Source: Amylostereum areolatum | Taxonomy: Eukaryota; Basidiomycota; Agaricomycetes; Russulales; Stereaceae | Direction of reading: 5' to 3' | Assembly (NCBI GenBank): GCA_012932865.1 | Contig: SAXG01000004.1 | Coordinates: forward strand, 1-64,000 | DNA: 64,000 nucleotides | Position numbers and translations under genes: made by a program | Shown: in pieces, positions 41,447 to 53,900 of the stretch | How the letters are laid out: each line of letters starts with the position of its first letter | How positions within the stretch are numbered: the stretch's first letter is position 1 | Notes under the pieces: generated by a model | Seen by the model: only the letters and a program-made list of their open reading frames with translations | What the model was told of the DNA's origin: nothing | The model's database searches: none

Positions 41447-44400
41447 ACAAACAACCGCTGCCCCGACTGCCGGATGGACCCAGATGAACACCCCACCTCA
41501 TGTGCACATGTGCGCTGCTTGGATTGCTTTGGAGGCAATTTGGTTTTCCCCACGTGTGCAATTCGACGGCATTGAAGAACACCCACCCATGAACTACAGG
41601 TACGTCTGCTCACGACCCCCACCTCCATATGCGGACTGACGGCTGTTTTGTAGGGCTGGAACGGCACTTGGCTGAAGGACCTCAACTAGACGGTACAGCT
41701 CGGTCATCTTCCCAGCATCTTGCGTCCTGTTCCAGAGGGTCCCTTTGACTTTGTTCTCCTGGACGTGAACAGAGTCCATACCGTATCCATTCTCTATTGC
41801 GGGTGCTGCTCAACGCCGCGACACCTGCAGCTTTTTCGAGCACGTTGGTGGCCAGCGACCCCCATCTGTCCAGAATCAGGTGCCACATTCCGCCTGCTTG
41901 ATTTATACAATTGTCTCAATGTTCAAGGTCAGCTGACCGCCCACAACTTCTGGGAGCAGCTTACGGATGGCTCAGGCATCCGCGCGGTACCGGTGAGTTC
42001 CATGATTAGCTGCTGGATGCCACTTAACTCACGACAGTTCTTTAGGATTGTCTTGAGTTGTTACAACTTATGGCTCGAGAATACAGTCATATCCAGCTTG
42101 GAAAGCGGAGTGGTCGAGCTCATCACCAAAATGGGCTGGAACATGTACCCAATGGTGCGCTTGTGGTGCGCTGCCCCGTGTGCCCGCGCCTTCATATCAA
42201 TATGCCACCAGAGGAAACTATCCCCCCAGCCAAACGGTGTGCCATGATGGCTGTGTCTTATGATGTTCAGCCGCTAACGTGTGTGCAGATATCTATATCG
42301 GCCAATCTTCTCGCTGGATGCCAACTTCTGCCTCAAGAACAAGATTTGAGCCAATGGTGCTCACGACCTCAGCCTGACAGGTGCGGCTGCATACTTTGTG
42401 GACCCTGGATGATACGCGAAGCACGTACTAAGCACTGCCACACAGGACAAGGTATGTTGTTTATTGCGAGCATGCGCATTTGATTGGCTCATGGATCTTA
42501 AGATCAGTACCTGCACCGGCTTTGTAGTGCTGGCAAAAGCCAATAGCAAAGGTGCAAAAGGCCTGTGCATGTCTGGCGGCGGCGGCGCCTCATGCTCGCA
42601 TGAATACTGGTGGCCGAACAGGGTCGGAGACCTTCAGAAGGGGGAACGGTCAGTCGTTCTTGAACCTCAAACTCCTTCCAGAACCTGACACAATATTATA
42701 GATATTGTAACATGGACTTTATCTTTGTCTCGGTCTACCCTCATGCATCCAACCAATGGGTCCTGGTCTCGTACAATGTTGTGTGTCAGTGGTGCCAGAA
42801 TTTTTGGAAACGGATGGCCGAGCTCCCCCCCGACCTTCAAATCAACCAAGCCATCACCTTGGTGGACTTCACCATACCAAAATTTCACTACCCTGCACAT
42901 GGAACCGGGGCCGAAGACGGCGACAAGCACCATGCTCCCTTTTTGTTCAACTTCAAGCTGGGTGCCGGACACACTAATGGAGAAGGGCCCGAGCATCTGT
43001 GGGCGGGATCGAACGGTACTTCGACGAGTACTAAGGAGATGGGTCCTGGTGCCAGGGCTGACACATTGACGAACCATTTCGGTCATTCAAACTGGCAAAA
43101 GACCAAGGGTTTAGGTGAGTAACACCACAAACCACTTACCTTTTTGTGAATGCTGATGTTTGCTCAGGGAAGCTGTTGCTGAAGCGCATGGTGGCGGCAG
43201 TTAGACAGGCTATCAAGCATACAAAGATCCTACAAGATTTTAATGCCGTGCTGGACCGAGACTGTCCAGGTGTTCGACAACAATGGGAAGATATGATAGG
43301 AGCCTGGAATGCCGACCACACTCGGGCGTGTCCCTATGTCATTCTGCCCATTAGTAAGTAGCCTGTCATTGTCCGTTTTACTTACATGTTCTAACCTACA
43401 ATCTGGGTACAGAGATATCTACCGTGTCGGTCCACATTGAGCTCGCAAAGAAAGCTCCTGCAGTGAGCGCCATGGAGACGGCCGCTGACGGGAACAATCT
43501 TCTAGCTTCCGAGCTGTATGTTCTTGCGATGGAGGTCGAAGAAGTGCAGTATGTCTTCGTTCTCGTCGACTTGATCCGTCTCGTACTAACCCTCCCTCGC
43601 AGGTGTGCTTTTGAAGCGTTTACGAAGGAGCAATCAAACTCCCCCGGCCAGTGGAGCGTCACAGCAAGGAATAAGACTATGAACACTCAGGCCACAAAGA
43701 TCAATGAACGTCGGAATGCTCTATGACGGAAGGTGAAGACATATCTGCGCCGCGAAGCCAAAACCTTCCCGTGTCAGTGCGCATATGCTGCCGATCCCTT
43801 CATGGACGAGCAAGTTGCTGACGACCCCCATACTGTCCTTCTCCCTCTTCCCTCTACCTTCCCTGTCTCCGTGTGTTGGGCCATGTACGAGGAGGATGAT
43901 ATAGATGCCAAGAAGGAGCTACAACAAGCTGAAGCCCACAAATCATTGGCTAAAGTTCAGCTTCACCTACGCGTGTCAGAAACACAGTTTACGAGACCGA
44001 AGGGACCGCCTAAGTCGCGACAATGGGAGGAGCAAGAGGAAACAAATAGATTCGAGAGTGCCGGGTCTAGGATAGTGCAACGTGCGCTACAGTACTGTAT
44101 GACGAGATGGACAGTCTAGGGAAAAGGGAAGAGAAACACTGTCCTTATATACAAGTGGGAACAATGATGTGATGTGATGCGATAGTGGTGCGAGTGGGGG
44201 AGACAATAGGAAAGGAGTCATGGGGCAGAGGACGGAAGTCCTGGAGCGATGATGTCATAGATAAGGGGACGGAGTTCCGCTCGGACGTCCGGGCCATGAA
44301 TGTCGTTAGAGCATGTGATGTGAAAAGGAGTCATGTGCCGTGTCACGGGTAGGAGGTCTGCAAACGAAGAGAGAAATGGAGCGATCCGTGACAACACGTT

Positions 44401-45329
44401 CGGACCTTCGTCAACCAGTACAAGGTGAAGAATGTTACGGGGCAAGTGCCAAACACCTGGGCCCGCATGCTGCAAGCTCAAATTGACAAGAAGATCCATG
44501 CCCACATTTTCCGCTACCGCCATGCACGCGAGCGGTACCTATGCTTGGTTGGGCCTACCCTGCCTGATGCTGCCCTTTATGAAATGAAGGATGAGGATAT
44601 CCGTGGCCTCAGCAAGCGTGTTGTGAGACGTAATGAGCTCACTCAAGAAAACCTTGACGTGGAGCTTCACGCACAGGGAGGGTTGGGCTTAGCCAATGGG
44701 AGCGGGGAGAGTGAGACAGGCAAAGGGCGGAGAACTTTGTCGTGGTTATGGTATTCTGCTGGATCTGACGAGCATGGAATCAATGAAGGTCAGTAACCAT
44801 TATCTCTCGTTGTTCTTATGCTAACTCATCAATTAGCCGTTCATATGGAATGGGCCAAGTCCCACACCCGTGCCTCCCTGTGGCGCAAGGAGGTCTTGAT
44901 CGTCCAGGCAGAGATGAACAAAGCTGACCAATCATTTTGCCATTCCGCATCCACCTGGCTCTCCCGTGTTGTCGACAATACGCCCCAACCCTCCACTGCC
45001 TCCACCGTTGATGATCACGAAGAGGATGCTATGAACCCGGACCCACCTCAGCCTCCACAATGTTATGCCCAAAGCTCGTGACTGGCCTCAACGTGTACAC
45101 GAGGGAGCAGGCTGCCATTTATTTCAAGCTCCGGGACAAATTCAGCGCCATGTGGGCGCCCGCTTTGGTCCAGATGAAGAAAATGTTGGAGGCCGAGGAT
45201 ATGGAGGAGCTCGAGATACACATAGTGAATGATCTTGACGTGATCCCTGTTCTGATATCCCGGACATTCGAGGAGGAATACATCGAACAGCTGGTCGAGG
45301 ACAAGGAAGAGGACAAGGACAACACTTAG
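41447..45329 (+). pseudogene. KDZ transposase 1 (CxC-type zinc cluster), broken
   Basis: Translation in pieces follows the fungal KDZ order. Zinc cluster CPDCRMDPDEH, HVRCLDCFGGNLVFPTCAIR (41457-41570). Core start PFDFVLLDVNRVHTVSILYCGC and SGATFRLLDLYNCL (41745-41915). REYSHIQLGKRSGRAHHQNG and VRCPVCPRLHINMP (42070-42210), DANFCLKNKI then a stop (42318-42350). KANSKGAKGLCMSGGG, NRVGDLQKGER (42535-42650). NMDFIFVSVYPHA, NVVCQWCQNFWKRM, HGTGAEDG, GEGPEHLWAGSNGTSTSTK (42710-43040). C-terminal VHMEWAKSHTRASLWRKEVL and YTREQAAIYFKLRDKFSAMW, stop 45327-45329. Several introns appear to remain. The N-terminus is lost at L2 and a solo LTR splits the gene at 43974. Confidence 0.85.
43974..44393 (-). 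repeat. Solo Gypsy LTR inside KDZ transposase 1
   Basis: 420 bp, TGTCAGAAAC to GATCCGTGACA, flanked by ACGCG (43969-43973) and ACACG (44394-44398), a one-mismatch duplication. The KDZ frame reads KVQLHLRV before and TRTFVNQYKVKNV after. Confidence 0.88.
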
Positions 45330-45696
45330 CATGGGGTTTGTGCGCATTGGCAGTGGTCACGACAGGGGAGGGGGGGGGGCGAGTGCGGGAGGTAGTGTGC
45401 ATGGGCGGTGGCAAGCGCCGTGGTGCGTGGGGATGGTGGCGCATACAGTGACAAGCGCCGTGGCCAGTGCAGTGGCAAGTGGAGGCAGGAGCCAGTGCAG
45501 CGACAAGCACGGCTGACAATGAGCAGGGCCGGCGACGAGCACGGTGGTTAATGCGGTGGCGAGCATGGCTGGTAGTGAGTGCAGGCAGTGACCAGCACAA
45601 TGGCGAGCGTGGGGGGAGGGGGGGCAGCGTGGCGGCTACCGCGGAAGGGGGGGACCAGCGCAGTGGTGAGCGCAACAGCTAGCATGGGCCGTGCAC
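45330..45696. other. G-rich tract after KDZ 1
   Basis: Imperfect CAGTGGCAAGCG/GGTGGCGAGC repeats; continues at 46848 beyond X3. No gene. Confidence 0.5.
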
Positions 45697-46847
45697 TAGA
45701 GCTTGTCACGAGTTCATCCGCATGGGTACCTGTACTTGTTGGACAGGTACCTGTGACCAAAAAGGCCATACCTTCATCTGCGTGGGTATCAGGCACATGG
45801 GTACCTGCCCGACAGATATCCGCATTCGCGCGGATGCAGGTACTTGCAAGTACCATCCGCGCAAAATGCGGGGTTTGCCGAACGATCTTACTTACCTTAT
45901 TTGGCATTTCTCAACACCCTCTCTCCGTATTTCTCATGTTTTCCCTCCCTTCCTTCCTTTCTTTTCCTTTCTTTTATTTGTTTCCTTATTCTTAAGATCG
46001 TGTATATTAAGTACTATTTATTTCAATTGTATGTAATCATATGGAAAGATATGTATGGGGCATGCGCGCACACGCACGCATGGGCGGGGCGGCAGCACGC
46101 GGGGAGCGGGGGTGTGCGCGCTAAGCGCGGGGGTGTGCAAGTTGAGAATCGGGACAAGTGGGGGGTATGTGATTTGAGCGCAGGGGACAAGTGCAGGGGA
46201 TGAGCATGGGTGTGTCTGTTGAGGGCGGGAGCACGTGTGCGTTGAGGGCGACAGCAAGCGCAAGGGGTATGCAAGTGGAGGGTGGGGGTGTGCAAGTGGA
46301 GGGCAGGGGCGCGCGAAGTGGAGGGCAGGGGCGCGTGAGTGGAGGGCAGGGGTGAGCAAGGGCATTGGCACTGAATGAGGGGGTGAGCACGTTAGAGGGG
46401 GGGAGATGAGCGTGGGGGCGTGGATAGTGCCACGCACCATGGAGACACCCCAAGGTTGAGCGTGAGGGCATGCAGTTGGGCATGCACGGGGGCGTGCGGT
46501 TGGGCGCACGGGTGGGTGTGCGGGTGGGCATGGGCACGCGGGTGGGCATGCTGGTGGGCATGGAGTATTGGTGAGGGTCGGGGGCAGGCGCAAGGAGGTG
46601 GAGAAGGAGGAGAAGGAGGATGAGGATGAGAGAAAAGATGACACGTTAGCGCTGCTCAGTGTTCGGAAAGTGCCGACAAGTGTCACGGGTTCCCGCGCCA
46701 AGTACCCGCAAACCGGAATCTCAAACCCGCACTCCCACGGGTATCAGGCACACGGATACTTGCACTCGCGGATGCTGATACCCGGGGATGTGCCTGACAA
46801 GTACTTAAACGAGTACCCGGGAGCGTTGGCACTCATGACAAGCTCTA
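45697..46847. mobile_element. hAT-like non-autonomous element X3
   Basis: 1151 bp, ends TAGAGCTTGTCACGAGTT and near-complement, flanked by CCGTGCAC (45689-45696) and CCGAGCAC (46848-46855), 7 of 8 identical. Left subterminal ACGATCTTACTTACC matches X2; right subterminal ACCCGGGGATGTGCCTGACAAG-like block matches the right end of X2. The centre 46050-46620 is G-rich. No transposase. Confidence 0.88.
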
Positions 46848-47139
46848 CCGAGCACGCATGCTAGCACGGGTGAAGAGTGCACAGGTGTGGGGGTAAGCAC
46901 AAGCTACTGCAGCAACTGAGTGCGGTGGCACACATAGGCGGGGACGAGCGCGGTGGTGAGGGCGCGGCGGTGAGTGCAAATACGCAGCAGGTGCGGCGGC
47001 GAGCAGGTGCCGCGGCAAGTGCAAACGTGCAGCAGGATGCGGCAGCGGCGGAGGCGGCAGCAAGGTTTGTCAGCAAGTTGCTGGGTATGTATGAGTCGCA
47101 CATAGTATTGCAATGGTTCCCGGGAGGAGGTGTATTATA
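46848..47139. other. G-rich tract before KDZ 2
   Basis: Resumes the tract interrupted by X3, with GCGGCGAGCAGGTGC-type units. No gene. Confidence 0.5.
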
Positions 47140-47213
47140 ATGGACAGTGGGTCTTGTTGCGCGGGAATTGTGGGGCCAGTTGCACTGGCCCTAGGGCACT
47201 TTGCCCTGTCCAT
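47140..47213. mobile_element. Tiny TA-flanked inverted-repeat element
   Basis: 74 bp starting ATGGACAG and ending CTGTCCAT, with TA on both sides and an inner hairpin GGGCCAGT-TGC-ACTGGCCC. TA duplication fits a Tc1/mariner-type miniature element, but the length is short enough that a chance hairpin is possible. Confidence 0.45.
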
Positions 47214-47215
47214 TA

Positions 47216-49946
47216 CACTAAAGTTACCGGGTCGCCTCGGTGGGAGACTGTGTCATGCAGTGTCCTGCGTGCCCCCATCCTGATATCAATCTGCCCAACG
47301 ACTGGGAGCAGGCGCCTCAGGTGGAAAAGGTGTGGTAGGGCCTTTCATCTGTCTCATCACAGCTGACCGAGCTAGGGCCCTTGTACAGGTTCATTTACCG
47401 CCTCATCATGGCCATCAATGCAAACTTCCGGATGAAGAACTGCCTCCGCTCCTCTGGAGCTGCGGGACCCTAGCTTCAACCAGGGTGCCGGCTACATGGT
47501 GAAGGAGGACAAATACCAGGACCACCTCAAGACATCCAAGCACATGTTAAGGAGGTCAGCTCGGCTCCTTGCCCCCTCTTCTGCGACCAACGCTGATGTC
47601 GCCCTCAGATGACTAACTGCTCGAAGTTCGCCACCCTCGCACAAGCCAACGCCAAAAGCAACAAAGGCCTTCGAGTCACCGGTGCCGTGGGTGTGATGTG
47701 CGTGTGCCACAAGCTGTGGTTGAAGTTGGCCAACCTCCAGAAAGGCAAAAGGTATGCTGCCCTCTGCTGATCGCAGGAACATTGATGCTCACGACTCTGC
47801 AGGTACTGCAACATTGACTATGTGGTCTCTGCGGCAATGGAACACGTACAAAACACATTGGTTCTCCTGTCCTATGACGTGGCAGGGCGCTTGGAGCAAG
47901 AATATGAGACGCCACCTAGTTGGCTTCCACACCAGCGTTGCCTGTGGGGTTTCGGTCCTCTGCAACACGGTGCTTACTTTTTGTATCCCAAAGATGCACA
48001 TCAAAGGTCACCAGAAGAAGTGCGAGGAACCCTTCGGATTCAACTACCAGGAGGGCACGGGCTCTACCGACGGCAAGGGCATCGAGCGCGGTTGGTCTTT
48101 CATCAACGGCACCACTGCCAGCACCAAGGAGATGGGCCCCTGGCGCACGACATGATACTGGTGGACGATCACATTGGCCATGTGAATTGGAAAAAGGTCA
48201 TCAGGTTTGGGTAGGCCATCATGTTTGCGTGTTCGTGGCCACTTCCGCTGACGACCTACACCTAGGGGATGTCCTTCCTCCGTTGCCTGAAGAATGTGAT
48301 CCACGAGGCGGTGGAACAAATCAGAATCTTCAACGAGTTCTCCAAAATGGTGAAGAGCGTGGACCTGGTCTACCTTCGCCGAGTGGGAGCGCACCATCGA
48401 CCACTGGGAGAGCATGCGCAAAGGCAAGAATCCGTACATGCAGCCTGGCCCAGGTAGGCCATCTCCGTCATTGCCCACACCTCTGCGCCTTGACCGCTAT
48501 CATCAGCCTTTCAACAGCAAGCCATGGAGCATGAGCTTGAAGACAATGACAAGCACCTTGACGAAGCTGCCCAGGTCGAGGCCTTGCCCGCGCCCGACTC
48601 TGTGCCTGCGCCCGACTCTGTGCCCGTGCCCGACTCTGTGCCAACCCTCGACGCCGCACCGGCCCCCGACGCTGCACCGGCCCCTGCCTCCTCTGAGGAT
48701 GTTACAATTTCTGTGACAGTTCCGCCGTCGCAGTTCATGGCGGCCGCTGTGGGCATCGCCGAGATGCAGTGAGTTTTTTCTTAAATCATACATTCGGGGA
48801 CAAAGCCTGATGATGCTCAATGCAGGTTGCAGATTCGTCTTATTCACAAGCCAGGCAAGGACCGCACGGGTGAATAAACGGCCCAGCTGGAGAACCTATG
48901 CACTGGTGTCCTCCATCAGGTGCGGGAGATCCGAGAGATGCAAGAGGTCCTCTACCCTGCGCGTGGCATTACTCTTCGACTCCGACCGAGTCCGGCACGT
49001 CTACCACGCAGACTCGACACCCTAGAAGACATCAAGCTATACTTACCCTTTGACCTCCTCCCCCCCAAACGAGTAGGAGCTTGTCAGCTGCCGGCCTTGT
49101 TGCTGCTGAGATGGTGCTGCTGGTACGAAGCACTCGGACGAGCCCTCTATGAGCTCCACCACCAGCTCAAGCTTCGCATGTGGATGAATTCGCTTCAAGA
49201 TTTGAAATGTCACCGGGCAACAGCAACAATACGTGTATGCGCGGGCTGCAGGCTACCATTGAGGTAGGAGTCAAACGCCATGCCGAAGACCTACCGCATA
49301 CACCGCAGCGGCGTACCACAACCTCAAAGGACCGGGTGATTGGGAGAAGGTCTACCAAGAGCTCAAGGAGGAGCACATCCGTGGACTGGGAGATTGCCTC
49401 ATCAAGGAGCTAGAGCAGGCAGACATTGAGAAGGTCAAGGCCTACATCAAGCAGCACAAGGGCCAGCACAAAGGGGGAGAAATAACCTACAAGCTGCCTT
49501 GGATCTGGTATCAGCACAAAGACCAGTTGGCAGACGGCCTCGAGGTGGACAATGGTATGTTGACGTGCTTACCCTCTCTGTGATCCTGTACTGACACGTG
49601 GCTGGAAGACCTCCGCCTGGAGTGGTTCAAGACCCGTGCGCTGGCCAAGCAATGGAACTGAGGAGGTGCACCTCCTTGTTGAGGAGATGCGCCGGACGCT
49701 GCAGTACTTCGACTGGAAGGCATCCTGGTGGACTTCGAGGGCATCCATGCGGAGCGACACCTGATCCCACATTGGCCAAGGGCCTGTCCGCTTACGCCCA
49801 CAAGTCCTCCTCCATGTACACCAACCTGAAGGCAAAGTTTGAAGACCAATGGACCTGGGTGCACTCGCAGGCGGCCAACCACTTTGCCCGCTATGCACTG
49901 GAGGGACCGCTGGCAGCGCCTGTTCCCGAGCTAGGTGCGGAGGGAC
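47216..49946 (+). pseudogene. KDZ transposase 2, N-terminally truncated
   Basis: Begins inside the family at CVMQCPACPHPDINLPNDWE (47250-47310), without the CxC cluster. Then AINANFRMKN (47413), CSKFATLAQANAKSNKGL and NLQKGKRY (47622-47755), NIDYVVSAAMEHVQNTLVLL with SYDVA (47812-47885), FCIPKMHIKGHQKKC, GKGIERGWSFINGTTASTKE (47975-48135), DDHIGHVNWKKVIRFG (48161-48212), WERTIDHWESMRKGKNPY. Near 48590-48690 it has an unusual PAPDSV/PAPDAA repeat. The C-terminus has GDCLIKELEQADIEKVKAYI, LEWFKTRALAKQWN and EEMRRTLQYFDWKASWW in shifted frames. Cut at 49946 by the LTR of Gypsy element 3. Confidence 0.82.
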
Positions 49947-50320
49947 TGTTAGGGATCGGTCCAGCGACTACCAGATCACCCAAGTCACCCAAAGAGAGAG
50001 AAGAAAGAGGATGGATTGGCAAGAGAGGGTCCAAGTCCAGGTGTAGGGCCGAAAGCAGTACGTGGGGAACAAAGAGGATGATCTAGGGAAAAGGGACACA
50101 GAGGAGAGCCTTATATATGTACAGGATTGATGATGCGAGAATGGTGCGAGCGGGAGAGAATAATAAGGAAAAGGAAGGAGGAGTCCGGAGTCCGGAGCAA
50201 TGATGTCATAGATGGAAAGATAAGAGGAGTCAGGTTGACGATGTCATGTGATGGGAAATAGAATCATGTGACTGAACACGATGCAGCAAAAAGGGAAAGG
50301 ATCGAGGCGATCCTGTGACA
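49947..50320 (-). repeat. Gypsy element 3 3' LTR
   Basis: 374 bp; on the minus strand it starts TGTCACAGGATCG and ends CGATCCCTAACA. The polypurine tract CTTAAAGAGGGGGTAA lies just inside it. A TATATAAGG box is near 50115. Distinct from, but distantly similar to, the 424-bp LTR family. Confidence 0.75.
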
Positions 50321-50525
50321 TTACCCCCTCTTTAAGGTGCACTTTTGCAAGGAGCACGAGTTCATCGTCCATTGTAGATGCAAGAAATTCAGCCTGGGTC
50401 AGACCCAACAATTTTAGTGATCATGGGGCATTGGGACGAAGGCAGGTGGAACTCAGCAATAGCATCCTTAGCATGTGTTAATGCAGAGGCCGGTCTCCAT
50501 TCGTTCTCGGAGTCGGGGTATCCAA
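50321..50525 (-). pseudogene. Gypsy element 3 chromodomain C-terminal half
   Basis: Minus strand reads GYPDSENEWRPASALTHAKD then AIAEFHLPSSQCPMITKIVG. It is the second half of a chromodomain whose first half (EYLVKWLG) is at 59755-59790, 9.2 kb away. Element 2 inserted between them. The 50521-50525 TCCAA is the target duplication. Confidence 0.85.
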
Positions 50526-50949
50526 TGTCAGAAACGCAGTTTATGAGACCAATGGAACCACCTAAGTTGCGATGATGGGAGGAGCGAGAGAGAACAAATG
50601 GATTCGAGAGTGTCAGGCCTAGGGTAGTGCAACACAGGCTACAGTACCGTATGACGAGATGGACAGTATAAGGGAAAGGGAAGAGAAACACTGTCCTTAT
50701 ATACAAGTGGGAGTGATGGTGCAATGCGATGCGATAGTGGTGCGAGCGGGGGGAGACAATAGGAAAGGAGTCATGGGGCGGAGGACAGAAGTCCGGAGCG
50801 ATGATGTCATAGATAAGGGGATGGAGTTCTGCTCAGAAGTCCTTGCAGTGATGTCGTCAGAGCATGTGATGTGGAGGAAAGTCATGTGCCGTGACGTGTC
50901 ACATGTACAAGGTCTGCAAACGAAGAGAGAAAAAGAGCGATCCATGACA
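50526..50949 (-). repeat. Gypsy element 2 3' LTR
   Basis: 424 bp, TGTCAGAAAC to GATCCATGACA on plus. The polypurine tract (minus CTTAAAGGGGGGGTGA) abuts it at 50950-50966. Confidence 0.93.
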
Positions 50950-50966
50950 TCACCCCCCCTTTAAGA

Positions 50967-53900
50967 CGCGCTTTTGCCTGGAGCGCGATGTCATCTGCAA
51001 GGGTGGATGTGAGAAAGTCATCGAAGGATGCCGAGGAGAACGCACAGGGCAAGGCACATTTGGATGGCGCTTGTGAAAGGCATCAATCATGTCGGTGACC
51101 TTTGAGAGCGAGGAGCCAGGGAGCCAGGTATTCTCGGAGTCAGGATAGCCTGCCCACTTGACTGAGGATATTGAATGCCTTTCTTGTTGCGGGTCGGCTT
51201 CGAATCGACAATGTCTTCAACGTTGTATTCTTCTTCGTCGTCAATGAGGTCGGGTGGCGGTTGTTCATAGTTCGGACCATGTGCCGTCGTCTCCTTGTAT
51301 GCAGTGAGCAGCGAAGCATGGAAGACTGGGTGGATTCTCCACGTCTTCGGCAGCTTCAGGTGGTAGTTCACTGGGCTAACGACAGTCAATGATCTCGAAG
51401 GGTCCGAATCGTTTGGCAGCAAGCTTAGCTTTTGGCCTCGTTGTCTTCAGGTTTTTGCCTTCGAGCCAGACCTTGTCTCCGACGGCGAACAGTGTTGATT
51501 TGCTGATTGTGTCGCCATTGTAGTGCTTCATCAAGTCGGATGCTGAGGGCAACGGCTGGTCTTGATCTCCTGTCAGGACTTCTTCGAGTTGACGGAGGTG
51601 TTCTTCAACTGCAGGAACTTTTGAGGACAGGTTCACGGATGGGTACATCTTGGGGAGGAAGCTGTAGAGGACTTCGAAGGGGGCCTTCCCGGTGGCTGCA
51701 TGGGTGCAGAGAGTTGTGAGAAAACTCGAAGAAAGGTAGCCACTTCACCCAGTTGTCTTGGCGGTAGTTACAGAACAATTGCAGGAACTGTTCGAGGTTC
51801 TGGTTCTCACGTTCGGTTTGGCCGTCCGTCTGTGGGTGGTACGCCGTACTGAGGGCGGACTTGATTCCAAGCTTCTTAGTTGAGCGTGCACATCACCTGT
51901 CCAGCGAATTGGGCTCCTCGGTCCGAGATGATCTTGTCTGCTAGGCCGTAGTGTCGATACACCTTATCGAAAAGGATGTCAGGCCAGTGCCATCACTGGT
52001 GATCTTTGTCGTGCACAGGGGTGGTAACTACCATCTTGGTGAGGCGATCAACCACGACATTGACGGCATTATAGCCTTCGCAGTCAGGGAAGCTCGACGA
52101 ATGAAGTCGGTGGAGATGACGCCGAATAGGTCGATCGGGTACTTCGCTCAGGGATCATGTCGACGTGAGGCCGGCTGCTCTGTGTCTTTGTCGATTGGCA
52201 GGTTGCACATCCTGCTACAAAGTCAGTGGACGAAGACAGACATGCCAGGCCACCAGTATTCACGACTCACGAGTTCGTAGGTCTTGAAGTGGCCGGGGTG
52301 TCCAGCCAGGGGTGATTTGTGGTACATTTTGACGATGTTGCGTCGCAACTCGTCATCTGCAGGGACATATACCTTTCCCCTGAACAGGACTAGGCCTTCT
52401 TCGTAGTTCTATTCCTGGAGGTTCTTGACGAGCGTACGTGGTCCGTTTCAGTAAGATGGTGTCCAGGGCTTGAATAACCTCGATGTCCTTGGTTTTGCAG
52501 TTCGCGGATACAGTCGTCGGAGTTCGACATCACCGAGGGAGGTTACCGCTCCTGGCCTTGTTGCGCGTACTTGGAAGTACTTGGGGTCAAGCAAGACGCG
52601 CTCCTTGTTGTCGTTTTCAACACCATCCTTGTGATCGGGTTGTCGAGACATTGGATCCGGGCGGTGGGAAATTCCTGGTTTATGAACGAGCGAGAAGTCA
52701 AATCGAGTGAGGAATAGAGCCCAACGTGCCTGTCGGCGGCTCAGCTTCTGTGCCGTCTTGAAGTGCTCCAGGTTCTTGTGATCTGTCCGGATTTCGACGG
52801 TGTCGGGGGCGCCTTCGAGGTAGTGGCGCCAGGCTTCAAGCGCACGGATGATCGCAAGTAGCTCCTTGTCGTAGATGTCGTAGATGTGTTCCGGTTCCGA
52901 TAGGGCCTTGGACAGATACGCCACCGGATGCCAGTGGTCGTCGTCGCTTTTCTGCGAGAGTATACCTCCGGTAGCAAAGTCCGAGGCATCGACTTCAACG
53001 AGGTAAGGTTTCTTCCGGTCAGGCATGACCAGGACGGGGGAGGAGGTAAACACAGCTTTTAGTGCGTCAAACACAGTTTGGCAGTCTGTCGACCAGTTCC
53101 ACGTACAGTCCTTCTTTGTCAGGTCAAACAGGGGTTGTGCGACCTTGGAGAAGTCCTTGATGAAATGTCGGTAGAAGTTGCCAAAGCCGAGGAAGGATTG
53201 CACGTCTTTGACCGTTCGTGGTGTTGGCCAGTCCTGAATACCTGCTACCTTGACGGGGTCCATAGCGATCTTGTCGTGCGAGATGATGAGTCCAAGGTAT
53301 TCAACGGAGTCTTGCTCGAAGACACATTTCTCCGGTTTGGGGAAGAGGTCGTTGTCTTGCAAATGTTGCAGAACCTGCCGCACTATGGCACGGTGTTCGT
53401 CCATAGGTAGCAAGTGAACACCAGGATGTCGTCCATGTAGATAATGACCTTGCCCAAGTTGATGAGATCCTTGAACAGTTCATTCATCATTGCCTGAAAC
53501 GTTGCAGGGGAGTTCATAAGCCCGAAAAACATCACCGTAGGTTCAAAGAGACCATGATTCGTCTTGAACGCAGCCTTCCACTTGTTGCCTTCCTTGATGC
53601 GGACATTGTTGTAGCCCCAGCGAACATCCATCTTGGAGAAGATCTTTGCACCTTTGAGACGGTCGACAATTTCAGAGATCAGTGGCAAGGGGTATTCATT
53701 CTTGACAGTGCCCTTGTTTAATTCTCGATAGTCCTGTACGGGACGCAGCTTTCCATCTTTTTTCTTCACAAAGAAGAACGGACTCGCCTGAGGTGACTTC
53801 GATGGGCGGATATAGCCCTTCTTCAGGTGGTCGTCGAGGAAGGTGTCGAGTTCGATCTGCTCGGAAGGTGAGAGGGGGTAGATTTTGCACGGTTTGGGTT

